64,000 bases of DNA from Paractinoplanes lichenicola (GTDB lineage Bacteria > Actinomycetota > Actinomycetes > Mycobacteriales > Micromonosporaceae): NCBI RefSeq assembly GCF_016785085.1, contig NZ_JAENHO010000001.1, positions 682,001 through 746,000 of the forward strand, in the 5' to 3' direction. The position numbers and the translations under genes are program-made. Below are positions 24,373-32,733 of this stretch, piece after piece. How positions within the stretch are numbered: the stretch's first letter is position 1; every line of letters begins with the position of its first letter. A model generated the notes under the pieces. The model was not told where the DNA came from and did not search any database. It saw only the letters and a program-made list of their open reading frames with translations.

Positions 24373-25893
24373 TCAGGGCACCGCGACGGGCGTGATCGAG
24401 TCGTCGCCGTGCAGGGCCCAGCCGGGGCCGGTCGTCTTCGCGCGCTTGGCCTCGTACATGGCGGTGTCGGCTCGCTGGAGCAGCTCGTCGGTGCCCGCCC
24501 CGCCGCCGCCGACCGCGATGCCGATGCTGGCGGTGCAGCGCAGCGTGGCGCCGCCGATCGTGACCGGCTCGGCCAGCGCGTGCAGGATGCGGGTGGCCAC
24601 CGCGACCGCGTTGTCCGGCATGCTGATGTCGACCAGCACCACCGCGAACTCGTCGCCGCCGAGCCGCCCGACGGTGTCCGCGCCCAGCACCGACCGCTGC
24701 AGGGCGTTCGAGGCCGCGATCAGCATCTTGTCGCCGGCCTCATGCCCGTACGTGTCGTTGACCGGCTTGAAGTCGTTGAGGTCGATGAACAGCACCGCCA
24801 CCCGGCCGTCGGCGGGCAGCTCGGCGAGCGCCCGGTCCAGCGCCTTGAGGAACGCGCCCCGGTTGAGCAGCCCGGTCAGCACGTCGTGGGCGGCCTCGTG
24901 CTGCAGCAACTCCTGGAACTCACGGCGCTCGGTCACGTCGCGGTGGCTGATCACCAGGCCGCCGACCGCGGGGTTGGCGGTCAGGTCGCGCAGGGTCACG
25001 TCGTGCCAGTGCCAGCTGCCGTCGGCGTGCCGGGTGCGCACCTCCGTACGCTGCTCGGTCGCCCCGCCCCCGCCGAACGCCCGCAGCGCGGTCACGTCGT
25101 CGGGGTGGATGAGCTGGTAGTAGTCGGTGCCCGCCAGCTCCTCGGGCCGGTAGCCCATGACCGCGAGCGCGGCCGGGCTGACCGAGTCGATCACACCGTC
25201 CTCGTCGACCACGTTGATCACGTCGGCGGAGTCCTGCACCAGGGCGCGGTAGCGTTCCTCGCGCCGCCGCAGCTGCTCGGCCGCCGCGTCCTGCACCTCG
25301 TGCATCTCGACCTGGGCCCGGTGGATGAACCGCCAGTAGGCGAGCTGCACGGCGCACATCGCGAGCACGAACCCGGCGTGCAGCAGGCTGAACGCGACCG
25401 GGTGGGCCCAGGCGCGCGGGTCGGAGAAGACGACCTCGGGCACGAGGATGCCGACCACCACGTGATGCACCGCGACCAGGGTCACCGAGAGCACCAGCGT
25501 CAGCCACTCCTGATAGAGGCTGATCAGCCCGAGCACCACGAAGAACGCGAAGTGCAGGTCGGTCAGGCCGCCGCCGGCGTGCACCAGTGCGGCCGAGCCG
25601 AGCAGCAGCCCCAGGGAGACCACGAGCGAGGCCGCGAGCTGCGACCGGACCCAGGTGGCCAGGGCCGCGCAGACCGCGGTGGCGGCCACCATGCCCCACA
25701 CGATCGCGAGGCCGCCCCCGTGCCCGGCATGCGGCTGCTGCAGAAGCGCGGCGATCCGCTCCTGGAAGGCAGCCCCCGCCACGATGACCGGCAACGACAT
25801 GATCAGCACGGCGCGCAGGGCCCGGTGCCGGGCGGTGAAAGCACCGTCCGGCAGCCGGATGTCCGGCACTACCCTGCTGATCCAGTTGGCCAC
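24373..25893 (-). CDS. Membrane-anchored PAS-GGDEF diguanylate cyclase
   Basis: The 506-residue protein has an N-terminal membrane domain with about six hydrophobic helices (30-200), a coiled linker, and a PAS domain of about 215-320 (SADVINVVDEDGVIDSVS, GYRPEEL). A GGDEF domain of about 340-480 follows, with the catalytic GGDEF intact in GRLGGDEFAVVL and a conserved ASIGIAVG. The I-site region is not evident. It should synthesise cyclic di-GMP in response to a PAS or membrane signal. There is no EAL partner nearby. Confidence 0.92.
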   Translation of the reverse strand: MANWISRVVPDIRLPDGAFTARHRALRAVLIMSLPVIVAGAAFQERIAALLQQPHAGHGGGLAIVWGMVAATAVCAALATWVRSQLAASLVVSLGLLLGSAALVHAGGGLTDLHFAFFVVLGLISLYQEWLTLVLSVTLVAVHHVVVGILVPEVVFSDPRAWAHPVAFSLLHAGFVLAMCAVQLAYWRFIHRAQVEMHEVQDAAAEQLRRREERYRALVQDSADVINVVDEDGVIDSVSPAALAVMGYRPEELAGTDYYQLIHPDDVTALRAFGGGGATEQRTEVRTRHADGSWHWHDVTLRDLTANPAVGGLVISHRDVTERREFQELLQHEAAHDVLTGLLNRGAFLKALDRALAELPADGRVAVLFIDLNDFKPVNDTYGHEAGDKMLIAASNALQRSVLGADTVGRLGGDEFAVVLVDISMPDNAVAVATRILHALAEPVTIGGATLRCTASIGIAVGGGGAGTDELLQRADTAMYEAKRAKTTGPGWALHGDDSITPVAVP

Positions 25894-25954
25894 GCCCTAT
25901 TCATCGGACGCCACCCTCAGCATTCTGAGCAGATCTTGGCGTGGCTTCCCGCCG

Positions 25955-26647
25955 CTACGGCGGGCCTGCGGGGAGCAGCCGGTTCTGATAGGCGGCGACG
26001 ACGGCCTGGGTGCGGCCGTGCACTCCGAGCTTCATGATGACCCGGCTCACGTGGGTTCGCACGGTGGCCTGGGACAGGAAGAGCCGGGCGGCGATCTCAC
26101 CGTTCTCGTAGCCGCGGGCCATGTGCTCGAGGATCTCGAGCTCGCGCGGGGTGAGCCGGTCGAGCACACTGGGCGACGGCGGGCCGGGCTCGGGCGCGAC
26201 GGAGGCCGCGGCGGCGATCACGGCGCCGGTGACCGCCGGATGCAGGAAGCAGCCGCCGCCGGCGATCTCCCGGATGCCGGTGGCCAGGTGACCGATGGCG
26301 CCACTGCGAACGCAGTGCTTGAGCAGATAACCCGAGGCGCCGGCCCGCAGCGCCTCGGCGACCGTGCCGTCCTCCTGAGAAATGGTCAGGACGGCGACTC
26401 GGGGATGGTACGGATCCCCGGGGATCAGGTCGGGACCGGTGATGACCTTCGTCGCGGCGATGCCGTCCATGACCGCCATGCGCAAGTCCATCAGGACGAC
26501 GTCGGGGCGGTGCCGGCGGGACAAGTCGATCGCCTCGCGGCCGTCGACGGCCTCCGCCACGACCTCCATGTCCGGTTCCCGGGTGAGCAGGATCTTGACG
26601 AAGGCCCGGTTGAGCTCCTCGTCGTCGGCCACCAGCACGGCGATCAC
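25955..26647 (-). CDS. Orphan NarL/LuxR-type response regulator
   Basis: The 230-residue regulator has acidic VADDEE at 6-11, phosphoacceptor Asp54 (LMDLRMAVMDG), Thr in VLTIS, Lys in LLKHC, and a C-terminal LuxR HTH (LTPRELEILEHMARGYENGE, ATVRTHVSRVIMKLG). The start is GTG 26647. No kinase lies beside it. A 45-codon gene ends four bases into this start (GTGA), indicating coupled translation. Confidence 0.9.
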   Translation of the reverse strand: MIAVLVADDEELNRAFVKILLTREPDMEVVAEAVDGREAIDLSRRHRPDVVLMDLRMAVMDGIAATKVITGPDLIPGDPYHPRVAVLTISQEDGTVAEALRAGASGYLLKHCVRSGAIGHLATGIREIAGGGCFLHPAVTGAVIAAAASVAPEPGPPSPSVLDRLTPRELEILEHMARGYENGEIAARLFLSQATVRTHVSRVIMKLGVHGRTQAVVAAYQNRLLPAGPP

Positions 26648-26781
26648 CGGACTGGTTCCCGTTCGGGCCGGGCCGGCGGAAGCCGTGCGGAGAACGCGGC
26701 CGAGATGATCGGGACGGCGAGCGGTTTCTCCACAGTGTCCATGAACCGCACCACCGGGCGAATACGGTGATCGACTTTCAT
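26644..26781 (-). CDS. 45-residue protein coupled to the orphan regulator
   Basis: An ATG at 26781 opens a frame of 46 codons that closes with TGA at 26644-26646, overlapping the regulator GTG by four bases. A GGGGAG ribosome site lies about nine bases upstream of the ATG. The product is basic, with a central hydrophobic stretch (PLAVPIISAAFSA) and a Pro/Arg tail (RLPPARPEREPVR). Family not recognised. It could be a small partner or a translational leader. The spacing and codon bias argue that it is real. Confidence 0.5.
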   Translation of the reverse strand: MKVDHRIRPVVRFMDTVEKPLAVPIISAAFSARLPPARPEREPVR

Positions 26782-27046
26782 CGCTCGCTACTCCCCGCCT
26801 CGTCGGCGACGCCGGAGGAACGCGACCGAAAAGTCAGATTTATTGGTATCCATACCTACATTCTGGTCGCGTTCCGGAACGGGCGGGTCGTTCCGCCGAC
26901 GTACTGGCCGTTCGGCCGAGTACCGCAGCTGACGTACGACCACGACACGGTGTTTACGCAGCCGAGATGACGCCCGGCGGGGCCACCGGGGCTGATCCTG
27001 GAGCGGTCCGGAAGTCCGGACATATCGGGAACAACTGGAGGACGAC
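26782..27046. other. Intergenic region with an AT-rich segment
   Basis: About 265 bases separate the small coupled gene from the GH26-like gene. The part near 26830-26870 is AT-rich (AGTCAGATTTATTGGTATCC) and may hold promoters for both directions. GGAGGAC precedes the ATG at 27047. No gene is supported. Confidence 0.4.
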
Positions 27047-27943
27047 ATGACGGTCTCGACGGTCCGGCGCATCGGCACTCGCACGGTGTCGATCGGAGTC
27101 CATGAGGACCCTGACGTGACCCCGGCGGAGACTCGGCGCAATTACCCCGCCGCCCGGATCGGCCGGGAGTTCATCCCGCCGCTCAAGCCCGGGGTGAACC
27201 CGCGAAAGGTGCTCGACAAGATCAAGGAATTCGCCGAGAAGTGGAGCGACGGCGGCGTCTACGTGTCTTACAAGCCGCCGCCCCGCGAGGTTCGTGCGGG
27301 AGCGTGGACCGACGTGCACCGCGGGATCGGTCAGTGGCTGGCCAAGCACCCCGAGGTCGCCGTCATCGTGCACCACGAGCCGGAGGGCGGGGCCGGCCGG
27401 CTCGAGGGCCCGGAGTTCGCCCGCATGTTCAAGCAGGCCCGCGACGAGATCAAGGACGGCTGGTCCGGCGCGCGCGTGGTCTATTGCGCCATGGCGTACC
27501 AGTGGGGCCCGTCCGGCGACGTGATGAAGAACCCCGCCCCTTGGCGCGGGGTCGAGGCCGATGAATACCTGTGCGACGTCTACTCGGGGAAGACCTTCCC
27601 GACCGAGTTCATCCTGCCCAAGCACCCCGGTTACGTCGCCTGGTACGACCAGATCGTCCGCCCGCGCCTGCGCAACGGCGAGACGGTGGCGTACGGCCTG
27701 GCCGAACGCGGCTTCATGGGCAACGATGAGCTGCGGGCCAAGGCGATCCGCCGCGAGTCGGCCTGGCTGCGCGGCGTCTTCGAGAAGTACGAGGCCAGCG
27801 GCGACCTGCTCGACCTGCCGCCGTGCGCCTACCTCGCGTGGTCCAGCGTCGGCTGGGAGAACGAGAAGGGCTGGCTCCTGCACGGCGATTCGGCGGTCGC
27901 CATGCGCGAACTGCTCGCCGACTTCGACGAGCACGTGCGCTGA
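27047..27943 (+). CDS. TIM-barrel GH26-like protein
   Basis: This is a 298-residue protein with no signal peptide. Blocks such as GVYVSYKPPPREV (70s), VIVHHEPEGG near residue 108 and YCAMAYQWGPSGD near 150 resemble the beta-strand ends of GH26-like TIM barrels, where the Glu after His is the acid/base. A second catalytic Glu is not obvious. A GGAGGAC ribosome site lies seven bases before the ATG. It stands alone between promoters. A glycosidase activity is inferred from fold-like features only. Confidence 0.55.
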   Translation: MTVSTVRRIGTRTVSIGVHEDPDVTPAETRRNYPAARIGREFIPPLKPGVNPRKVLDKIKEFAEKWSDGGVYVSYKPPPREVRAGAWTDVHRGIGQWLAKHPEVAVIVHHEPEGGAGRLEGPEFARMFKQARDEIKDGWSGARVVYCAMAYQWGPSGDVMKNPAPWRGVEADEYLCDVYSGKTFPTEFILPKHPGYVAWYDQIVRPRLRNGETVAYGLAERGFMGNDELRAKAIRRESAWLRGVFEKYEASGDLLDLPPCAYLAWSSVGWENEKGWLLHGDSAVAMRELLADFDEHVR

Positions 27944-27946
27944 CGG

Positions 27947-28501
27947 TCAGTCGAAAAGCGGGCGGCCGACGGTGCGGCTGCGGCCGCGGAACTCGGCGAT
28001 GGGCTCGCCGGGGGTGCCTTCGGGGCGCAGCCGCGACACGGTGACGTCGTAGAGGCCGGTGCGGCCTTTGACGGCGCGTTCGTCGGCGCGGGCCAGCAGG
28101 TGGTCGCCGACCCGGCCGGGTTCGAGGAACGTGATGTCGAACCCGGCCGCCGGGGCCAGGACGCCGTACGAGTTGCAGGCGATCGCGAACGCCGTGTCGG
28201 CCAGCGTCGCGATCACCCCGCCGTGGCAGGTGTCCCAGCCGTTGACCATGTCGGGGCGGACGACCATGGTGACCTCGCCCCCGCCCGGCCGTACGCTGCG
28301 CAACACGATGCCGAGCAGTTTCGCGGCCTGGTCGGCACCCAGCATGAGCTCGGCCGAGCGCCGGGCGATCTCGTCGGCGTTCAAGATGGCTTCGGCCGGG
28401 CGACGAGCGAAGTCAGCGTTCAAGATGGGCTCGGCCGGGCGACGAGCGAAGTCAGCGTTCAAGATGGGCTCGGCCGGGCGACGAGCGAAGTCAGCGTTCA
28501 T
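27947..28501 (-). CDS. PaaI-type hotdog thioesterase with N-terminal repeat
   Basis: The 184-residue protein ends in a hotdog domain of about 60-180 with the PaaI-type catalytic-region motif CHGGVIATLADTAFAIA. It starts at ATG 28501, overlapping the permease stop. Before the domain, residues 2-40 are three nearly exact copies of NADFARRPAE-x-IL, then a fourth, more ancestral copy NADEIARRSAELML. That fourth copy looks like the normal start of the family (a TTG precedes it), so the repeats are an expansion of the N-terminus. It should hydrolyse an acyl-CoA, and the CoA-type aldehyde dehydrogenase of the same island could supply the substrate. Confidence 0.85.
   Translation of the reverse strand: MNADFARRPAEPILNADFARRPAEPILNADFARRPAEAILNADEIARRSAELMLGADQAAKLLGIVLRSVRPGGGEVTMVVRPDMVNGWDTCHGGVIATLADTAFAIACNSYGVLAPAAGFDITFLEPGRVGDHLLARADERAVKGRTGLYDVTVSRLRPEGTPGEPIAEFRGRSRTVGRPLFD
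28378..28494. repeat. Tandem 39-bp repeat in the thioesterase gene
   Basis: Three adjacent 39-base units begin at 28378, 28417 and 28456 and are identical except for a single base in the first (GGCTT for GGGCT). They encode 13 residues each and keep the reading frame. High identity suggests very recent duplication. Confidence 0.92.
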
Positions 28502-29295
28502 GCCTGGGTGAATCCCATCCGGGCCAGCACGGCCGACTCGACCACGCCGACCAGCTGATAGATCAGCAGGGTGGCCAGGGTGATCAGCACGGCCAGGCCC
28601 CAGACCGCGTTGATCCGGGACTCGCCGACGGCGGCGACGATCGCGTAGCCGATGCCCTGACCGGTGGCCAGCCACTCGGCGATCAGCGCGCCGGTGATCG
28701 CGCCGGGCGCGGAGATCCGCACCGCCGCGAACAGGGCCGGCACCGCCGCGGGCACGGCCACCTTGCGCAGCGTCTGCCAGCGGCCGGCGCCATAGACGGT
28801 GACCAGGTCGAGCGCGGCCGTCGGGGCGCTGCGCAGGCCGAAGACGATGTTGACGAGCGCCGGGAAGAGCACCACGAGCCCGCCCATCACGGCGACGGTC
28901 ACCGACGTACGGCCGAAGATCAGCACCAGGATCGGCGCGATCGCGATCAGCGGCACGGACTGCAGCAGCAGCACCATCGGCAGCAGCGCGCTCTCCAGCG
29001 GGCGGAAGAGCAGGAACACGGCCGCGACGACGAGCGCGACGGCGAGGCCGGCGACAAATCCGAGCAGCGCGTCGGTCAGCGTCGTGCCGAGCAGCCCGAG
29101 CGCCTCCGACCGGTTCTGCGCCGCCTTGGGCAGGGTGAAGAAGTAGTCGGCGACGTCCATCGGGCTCTTGCCGACGAAGGCCGGGATGTCGAAGACGCGC
29201 AGGGCGGCGATCCACAGCAGCAGGACGGCCGCGATCGAGATGGCGGCCCGGCCGGCGCTGCGGCCGACCGCCCGGGTGACCCGCAGGCCGGTCAT
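28498..29295 (-). CDS. ABC importer permease (ThiX/SsuC-like) 2
   Basis: This is a 265-residue permease with about six helices and the cytoplasmic EAA-type loop (DLVTVYGAGRWQTLRKVAVPAA). It is the second permease of an NMT1/THI5 or SsuABC-type importer. The ATG at 29295 overlaps the stop of the preceding permease, and its own stop overlaps the thioesterase start. Two different permeases indicate a heterodimeric channel. Confidence 0.88.
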   Translation of the reverse strand: MTGLRVTRAVGRSAGRAAISIAAVLLLWIAALRVFDIPAFVGKSPMDVADYFFTLPKAAQNRSEALGLLGTTLTDALLGFVAGLAVALVVAAVFLLFRPLESALLPMVLLLQSVPLIAIAPILVLIFGRTSVTVAVMGGLVVLFPALVNIVFGLRSAPTAALDLVTVYGAGRWQTLRKVAVPAAVPALFAAVRISAPGAITGALIAEWLATGQGIGYAIVAAVGESRINAVWGLAVLITLATLLIYQLVGVVESAVLARMGFTQA

Positions 29296-30113
29296 CGGCC
29301 CTCCTTCGCTCCGGCCGCCCACGGCGCGGCGAACCGGCCGATCAGCGCCACGATCAGATAGCCGGCCAGCGAGACCAGCCCGGCCACGAGGGCGATCCCC
29401 CACGTACGCGGGATCTGCAGCGTCTGCTGCGCGTTGATCAGCGCCGGGCCCACGCCGACGTCGACCCCGCCGAGGTATTCGCCCAGCACCGCGCCGAGGA
29501 ACGCGGACGGCGCGGCCACCTTGAGCGCGGTCAGCAGGCTGGGGATCGCGGCGATGAGCCGCACCTTGACGAGCTGCTGCCAGCGCGAGCCGCCGTACGC
29601 GGCGACCAGGTCGAGCGCCGCCTTGTCGGCCGCCTTGAGACCGAGCAGGGCGCCGACCACCGTCGTGAAGAAGACCAGCATCCCGGCCAGGAACACCGCG
29701 GTGCCGGCGACCTCCCCGCTCTGCGGCGGGTCGATCAAAATCCGCAGGATGGGGCCGATGGCCACGATCGGGATGCAGTAGGTGACGACCGCGAACTGCG
29801 AGACGACCCCCTCGAGCTGCCGGATCACCATCACGGCCGCGGCCAGCGCGATCGCGATCAGGTTGCCGAAGACGTAGCCCAGGGCGGCCTCGCGCAGCGT
29901 CAGCGACACGTTCGGGCCGTAGAACGAGAAGCCGTCGGTGATCGCCGTGCTGAGCACCCGGGCCGGGGTGGGGATCGACCCGCCGCCGCCGTCGGCCGAG
30001 GCGGCGCCGACATTGCGCAGCACGGTCGCGGCCAGCAGCCACCAGATCGCGACGACCCCGACGGCGCCGGCCGCCACCCGGCCCCCGGCGCCGGCCCGCC
30101 GCCACCGGCTCAC
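29292..30113 (-). CDS. ABC importer permease (ThiX/SsuC-like) 1
   Basis: This is a 273-residue permease starting at GTG 30113, four bases into the ATPase stop. It has the EAA-type loop ([20 protein letters not shown]) and six hydrophobic helices. It pairs with the next gene. Spacing and overlaps show that ATPase, both permeases and the thioesterase are one transcription unit. Confidence 0.88.
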   Translation of the reverse strand: MSRWRRAGAGGRVAAGAVGVVAIWWLLAATVLRNVGAASADGGGGSIPTPARVLSTAITDGFSFYGPNVSLTLREAALGYVFGNLIAIALAAAVMVIRQLEGVVSQFAVVTYCIPIVAIGPILRILIDPPQSGEVAGTAVFLAGMLVFFTTVVGALLGLKAADKAALDLVAAYGGSRWQQLVKVRLIAAIPSLLTALKVAAPSAFLGAVLGEYLGGVDVGVGPALINAQQTLQIPRTWGIALVAGLVSLAGYLIVALIGRFAAPWAAGAKEGR

Positions 30114-30895
30114 GAGGTGCTCACCGCGGGCGTCGCGCCCTCGAACAGCAGCGCCGACGCGCGGTCCTGCAGCGCGTGGAACTCGGGCGTGCGCATCATC
30201 TCGGCGGTGCGCGGCCGGGGCAGATCGACGTCGAGCACCTCGACGACCCGGCCCGGCCGGGCGCTCATCACGGCGACCCGGTCGGACAGGAAGATCGCCT
30301 CACTGATGCCGTGGGTGACCATCAGGGTGGTGGCCGGCTTGGCGGCCAGGATACGCAGCAGCTCGCCGTTGAGCCGCTGCCGGGTCATGTCGTCGAGGGC
30401 GCCGAACGGCTCGTCGAGCAGCAGCACCGACGGCTTGAGGACCAGCGACCGGGCGATCGCGACCCGCTGGCGCATGCCGCCGGAGAGCTGGGCCGGCTTG
30501 GCCTTCTCGAAGCCCTGCAACCCGACCAGCTCGATCAGGCCGGCGATGAGGCCGGGCTCGGGCTTGAGCCCGGCCACCTCGAGCGGCAGCCGGATGTTCT
30601 TCTCGACCGTCCGCCAGTTGAGCAGGGCCGCGTCCTGGAACGCGATGCCGAGCGCGTGCGATTCGCGGAGCTCGCGGGGCGTCTTGCCGTCGACGGTGAC
30701 GGTGCCGTCCGAGGCGGTCTCCAGGCCCGCGAGGATCCGCAGGATCGTCGACTTGCCGCATCCGCTCGGGCCGAGCAGGGAGAGGAACTCCCCCTGCTCG
30801 GTCGCCAGGGACACGTCCTGCAGCGCCGTGACGACCGATCCGCGCAGGGTGAAGCTCTTGCTCAGGCCGCGGATGTCGATGCCGGTGTGTGGCAT
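30110..30895 (-). CDS. ABC importer ATP-binding protein (SsuB/ThiZ-like)
   Basis: The 261-residue ATPase has Walker [11 protein letters not shown]-loop FQDAALLNW, signature LSGGM, Walker [13 protein letters not shown] and switch His in VTHGISEA. This is the standard SsuB/TauB/ThiZ type. It drives the two permeases encoded downstream with the lipoprotein encoded 42 bases upstream. Confidence 0.93.
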   Translation of the reverse strand: MPHTGIDIRGLSKSFTLRGSVVTALQDVSLATEQGEFLSLLGPSGCGKSTILRILAGLETASDGTVTVDGKTPRELRESHALGIAFQDAALLNWRTVEKNIRLPLEVAGLKPEPGLIAGLIELVGLQGFEKAKPAQLSGGMRQRVAIARSLVLKPSVLLLDEPFGALDDMTRQRLNGELLRILAAKPATTLMVTHGISEAIFLSDRVAVMSARPGRVVEVLDVDLPRPRTAEMMRTPEFHALQDRASALLFEGATPAVSTS

Positions 30896-30937
30896 GGGGG
30901 TCTCTCCGATCGACGGGTCGACGGGTCGGCGGGCGGG

Positions 30938-31993
30938 TTACTTGAGCAGGTCCGGGTGGTCCTTGTAGACCTCGGTGATAAGCGAGGTGTCGAAGAGGTC
31001 GCCGCTGGTGATCTCCACGCCGGTAGCCTTCAGCGACGCGAGGCTCGTGTCGATCGCCTGGTCGGAGATGGTGAGCAGGCCGTTCGTCGCGGTCTCGTCG
31101 CTCTGGATGAGCTTGTTGGCCTCGGTCGCCTGCAGCTTCTGGGTCTCGGCGTCCAGGTTCAGCGCCTTGCCGTAGTTGTTGACCGCGAGGTCGACCGCGC
31201 CGTCGACATCGGCCACGGCGTCGTTCCAGCCGCGGATGGTGGCGTACAGGTAGTCCTTGAGGGCCTGGCGCTTGTTGTCGATCGAGTCCTGGCTGACCAC
31301 GAAGGCCTCGGTCACGAACGGCAGCCCGTTGTCGGCGAACGGCAGGTTCTGCACCTTGAAGCCGCGTTGCTGCAGCGTGATCGACTCGCTGGTGACGAAG
31401 GCCAGATAGCCGTCGACCTCGCCGTTGGTCAGCACCGAGGGGTCATATTGCACCGGGACGACGGTGACGTCCGACTCGGCGACGCCGTTGGCGGCCAGCA
31501 ACGCCTTGAACAGGCCCTCGTTGCCGGTCTGGACGCCGACCTTCTTGCCCGCCAGCTGCTTGGCCGTGGTGATGTTGGCCTTGTCGGCGAGCGAGAGGAT
31601 CGTGAACGGGTTCTTCTGATAGGTGGCCCCGATGACCTTCAGCGGGGCCTGCTCGTTGTTGATGGCCTGGGCCACGGTGATCGGGTCGCTGATGCCGATG
31701 AGCGACTTGCCCGACGCGACCTGGGTCTCGGTCGAGCCCGGCCCGGCGACCAGGTTGACCGAGCTGAACCCGGCCTCCTTGTAGTAGCCCTTGGAATCGG
31801 CGAAGTACTCGCCGGCGAACTCGATGTCCTTGACCCAGGACAGCTGGACGGTCAGGGCGCCGTGGTCGGCGGGGCCGGACGATTCGGCGGAGGAGTCGTC
31901 GCCGCCACCACAGGCGGTCAGGGCGAGGGCGGCGGCGGTCAGAACGACGAGGAATCGGCGGCGGGAAGACATTGAGAAGGACAAAACCGTCAT
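30938..31993 (-). CDS. NMT1/THI5-like substrate-binding lipoprotein
   Basis: The 351-residue lipoprotein has a signal sequence with lipobox LTAC (Cys at 28) and a mature protein of the NMT1/THI5/SsuA class (WVKDIEFAGEYFADSKGYY, AGPGSTETQVASGKSLIG). Proteins with this FAGYYVA-like start often bind pyrimidine-like ligands such as thiamine precursors, but the class is broad. The start at ATG 31993 has AGGAG seven to eight bases upstream. A second Met at codon 8 is possible. It is the uptake component of the island. Confidence 0.88.
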   Translation of the reverse strand: MTVLSFSMSSRRRFLVVLTAAALALTACGGGDDSSAESSGPADHGALTVQLSWVKDIEFAGEYFADSKGYYKEAGFSSVNLVAGPGSTETQVASGKSLIGISDPITVAQAINNEQAPLKVIGATYQKNPFTILSLADKANITTAKQLAGKKVGVQTGNEGLFKALLAANGVAESDVTVVPVQYDPSVLTNGEVDGYLAFVTSESITLQQRGFKVQNLPFADNGLPFVTEAFVVSQDSIDNKRQALKDYLYATIRGWNDAVADVDGAVDLAVNNYGKALNLDAETQKLQATEANKLIQSDETATNGLLTISDQAIDTSLASLKATGVEITSGDLFDTSLITEVYKDHPDLLK

Positions 31994-32122
31994 GGCGGCG
32001 GCTCCTAAGCTCAGAAAAGGGAGGGGTTGAATTCCATCAATAGCGGAACCACGAACACCTATACCGAACACTAGGGATCGCACGTTTCCCCGCGCGTCGA
32101 CAGTGTTTCGGAGTCGTAAACA

Positions 32123-32137
32123 GCTGGCCTGGCCAGC
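32123..32137. promoter_or_regulatory. 15-bp palindrome after the XRE-cupin gene
   Basis: GCTGGCC and GGCCAGC flank a single T just beyond the XRE-cupin stop and upstream of the importer. It could be an operator for the regulator or part of a terminator; no T-run follows in either direction. Confidence 0.35.
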
Positions 32138-32148
32138 AGTGATAAAGA

Positions 32149-32733
32149 TCAGTACGAGGGTGGGGCGCTGGAGAAGAGCAGCACGACGGGCTCGTCGGTC
32201 GGGTTCTCGAGCCGGTGCGGGGTGCTCGGGTCGTACGACAGGGTGTCGCCCTCTCGCAGATCGAAGCGCTCGGGGCCGAGCCAGACGTCGACCCGTCCGC
32301 GCTCGACGAAGACGGCCGTCTCGGCCGCGCCGTACGACAGCATGCCCTCGCCGGTGGTGCCGCGCGGGGCCAGCGTCGAACGGATCACCTGGAGCTTGGT
32401 GAACGCCCGGGGCGTCAGCAGCTCCTCGTCCCACTCCGAGTTGGGGTGGACCAGCCGCGGCCCCTGCCCGGCCCGCACCAGCCGGCTGTTCGAGCGGCTC
32501 TCGAACATGCTGCCGATGGTCTGGCCGAGCGCCTTCGCGATCCGCATCAGGGTGGCGATCGACGGGCTGGCCTCACCCCGCTCGACCTGCGACAGGAAGC
32601 TGACCGAGACGCCCGACTCGGCCGCCAGCGCCCGCAGCGACACCTTGCGCTCGAGCCGCAGCTCGCGGATGTAGGTGCCGAGCTTGCGCTCGAAGCCGGC
32701 GGCGTCGGTCATCAGGTCCTCGGGCGTGGTCAC
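32149..32733 (-). CDS. XRE-cupin transcriptional regulator
   Basis: This is a 194-residue regulator with an N-terminal HTH (about 18-75, VSLRALAAESGVSVSFLSQ) and a C-terminal cupin (about 110-190, VFVERGRVDVWLGPE). I use GTG 32733, which overlaps the amidohydrolase stop by four bases; an ATG at 32712 is an alternative. Such regulators, of the PuuR kind, usually repress a catabolic operon until a pathway intermediate binds. The cupin sensor and its location in the middle of the island make it the likely controller of both flanks. Confidence 0.9.
   Translation of the reverse strand: MTTPEDLMTDAAGFERKLGTYIRELRLERKVSLRALAAESGVSVSFLSQVERGEASPSIATLMRIAKALGQTIGSMFESRSNSRLVRAGQGPRLVHPNSEWDEELLTPRAFTKLQVIRSTLAPRGTTGEGMLSYGAAETAVFVERGRVDVWLGPERFDLREGDTLSYDPSTPHRLENPTDEPVVLLFSSAPPSY

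Noticed and set aside
26767..26970. A rightward 67-codon frame before the GH26-like gene
   Set aside because: It starts with GTG inside the overlapping small leftward gene, has no ribosome site and no recognisable family; the AT-rich segment inside is better explained as a promoter.
28378..28494. Three regular repeats considered as a CRISPR array
   Set aside because: Units are adjacent with no spacers, in frame and translated; there are no cas genes.
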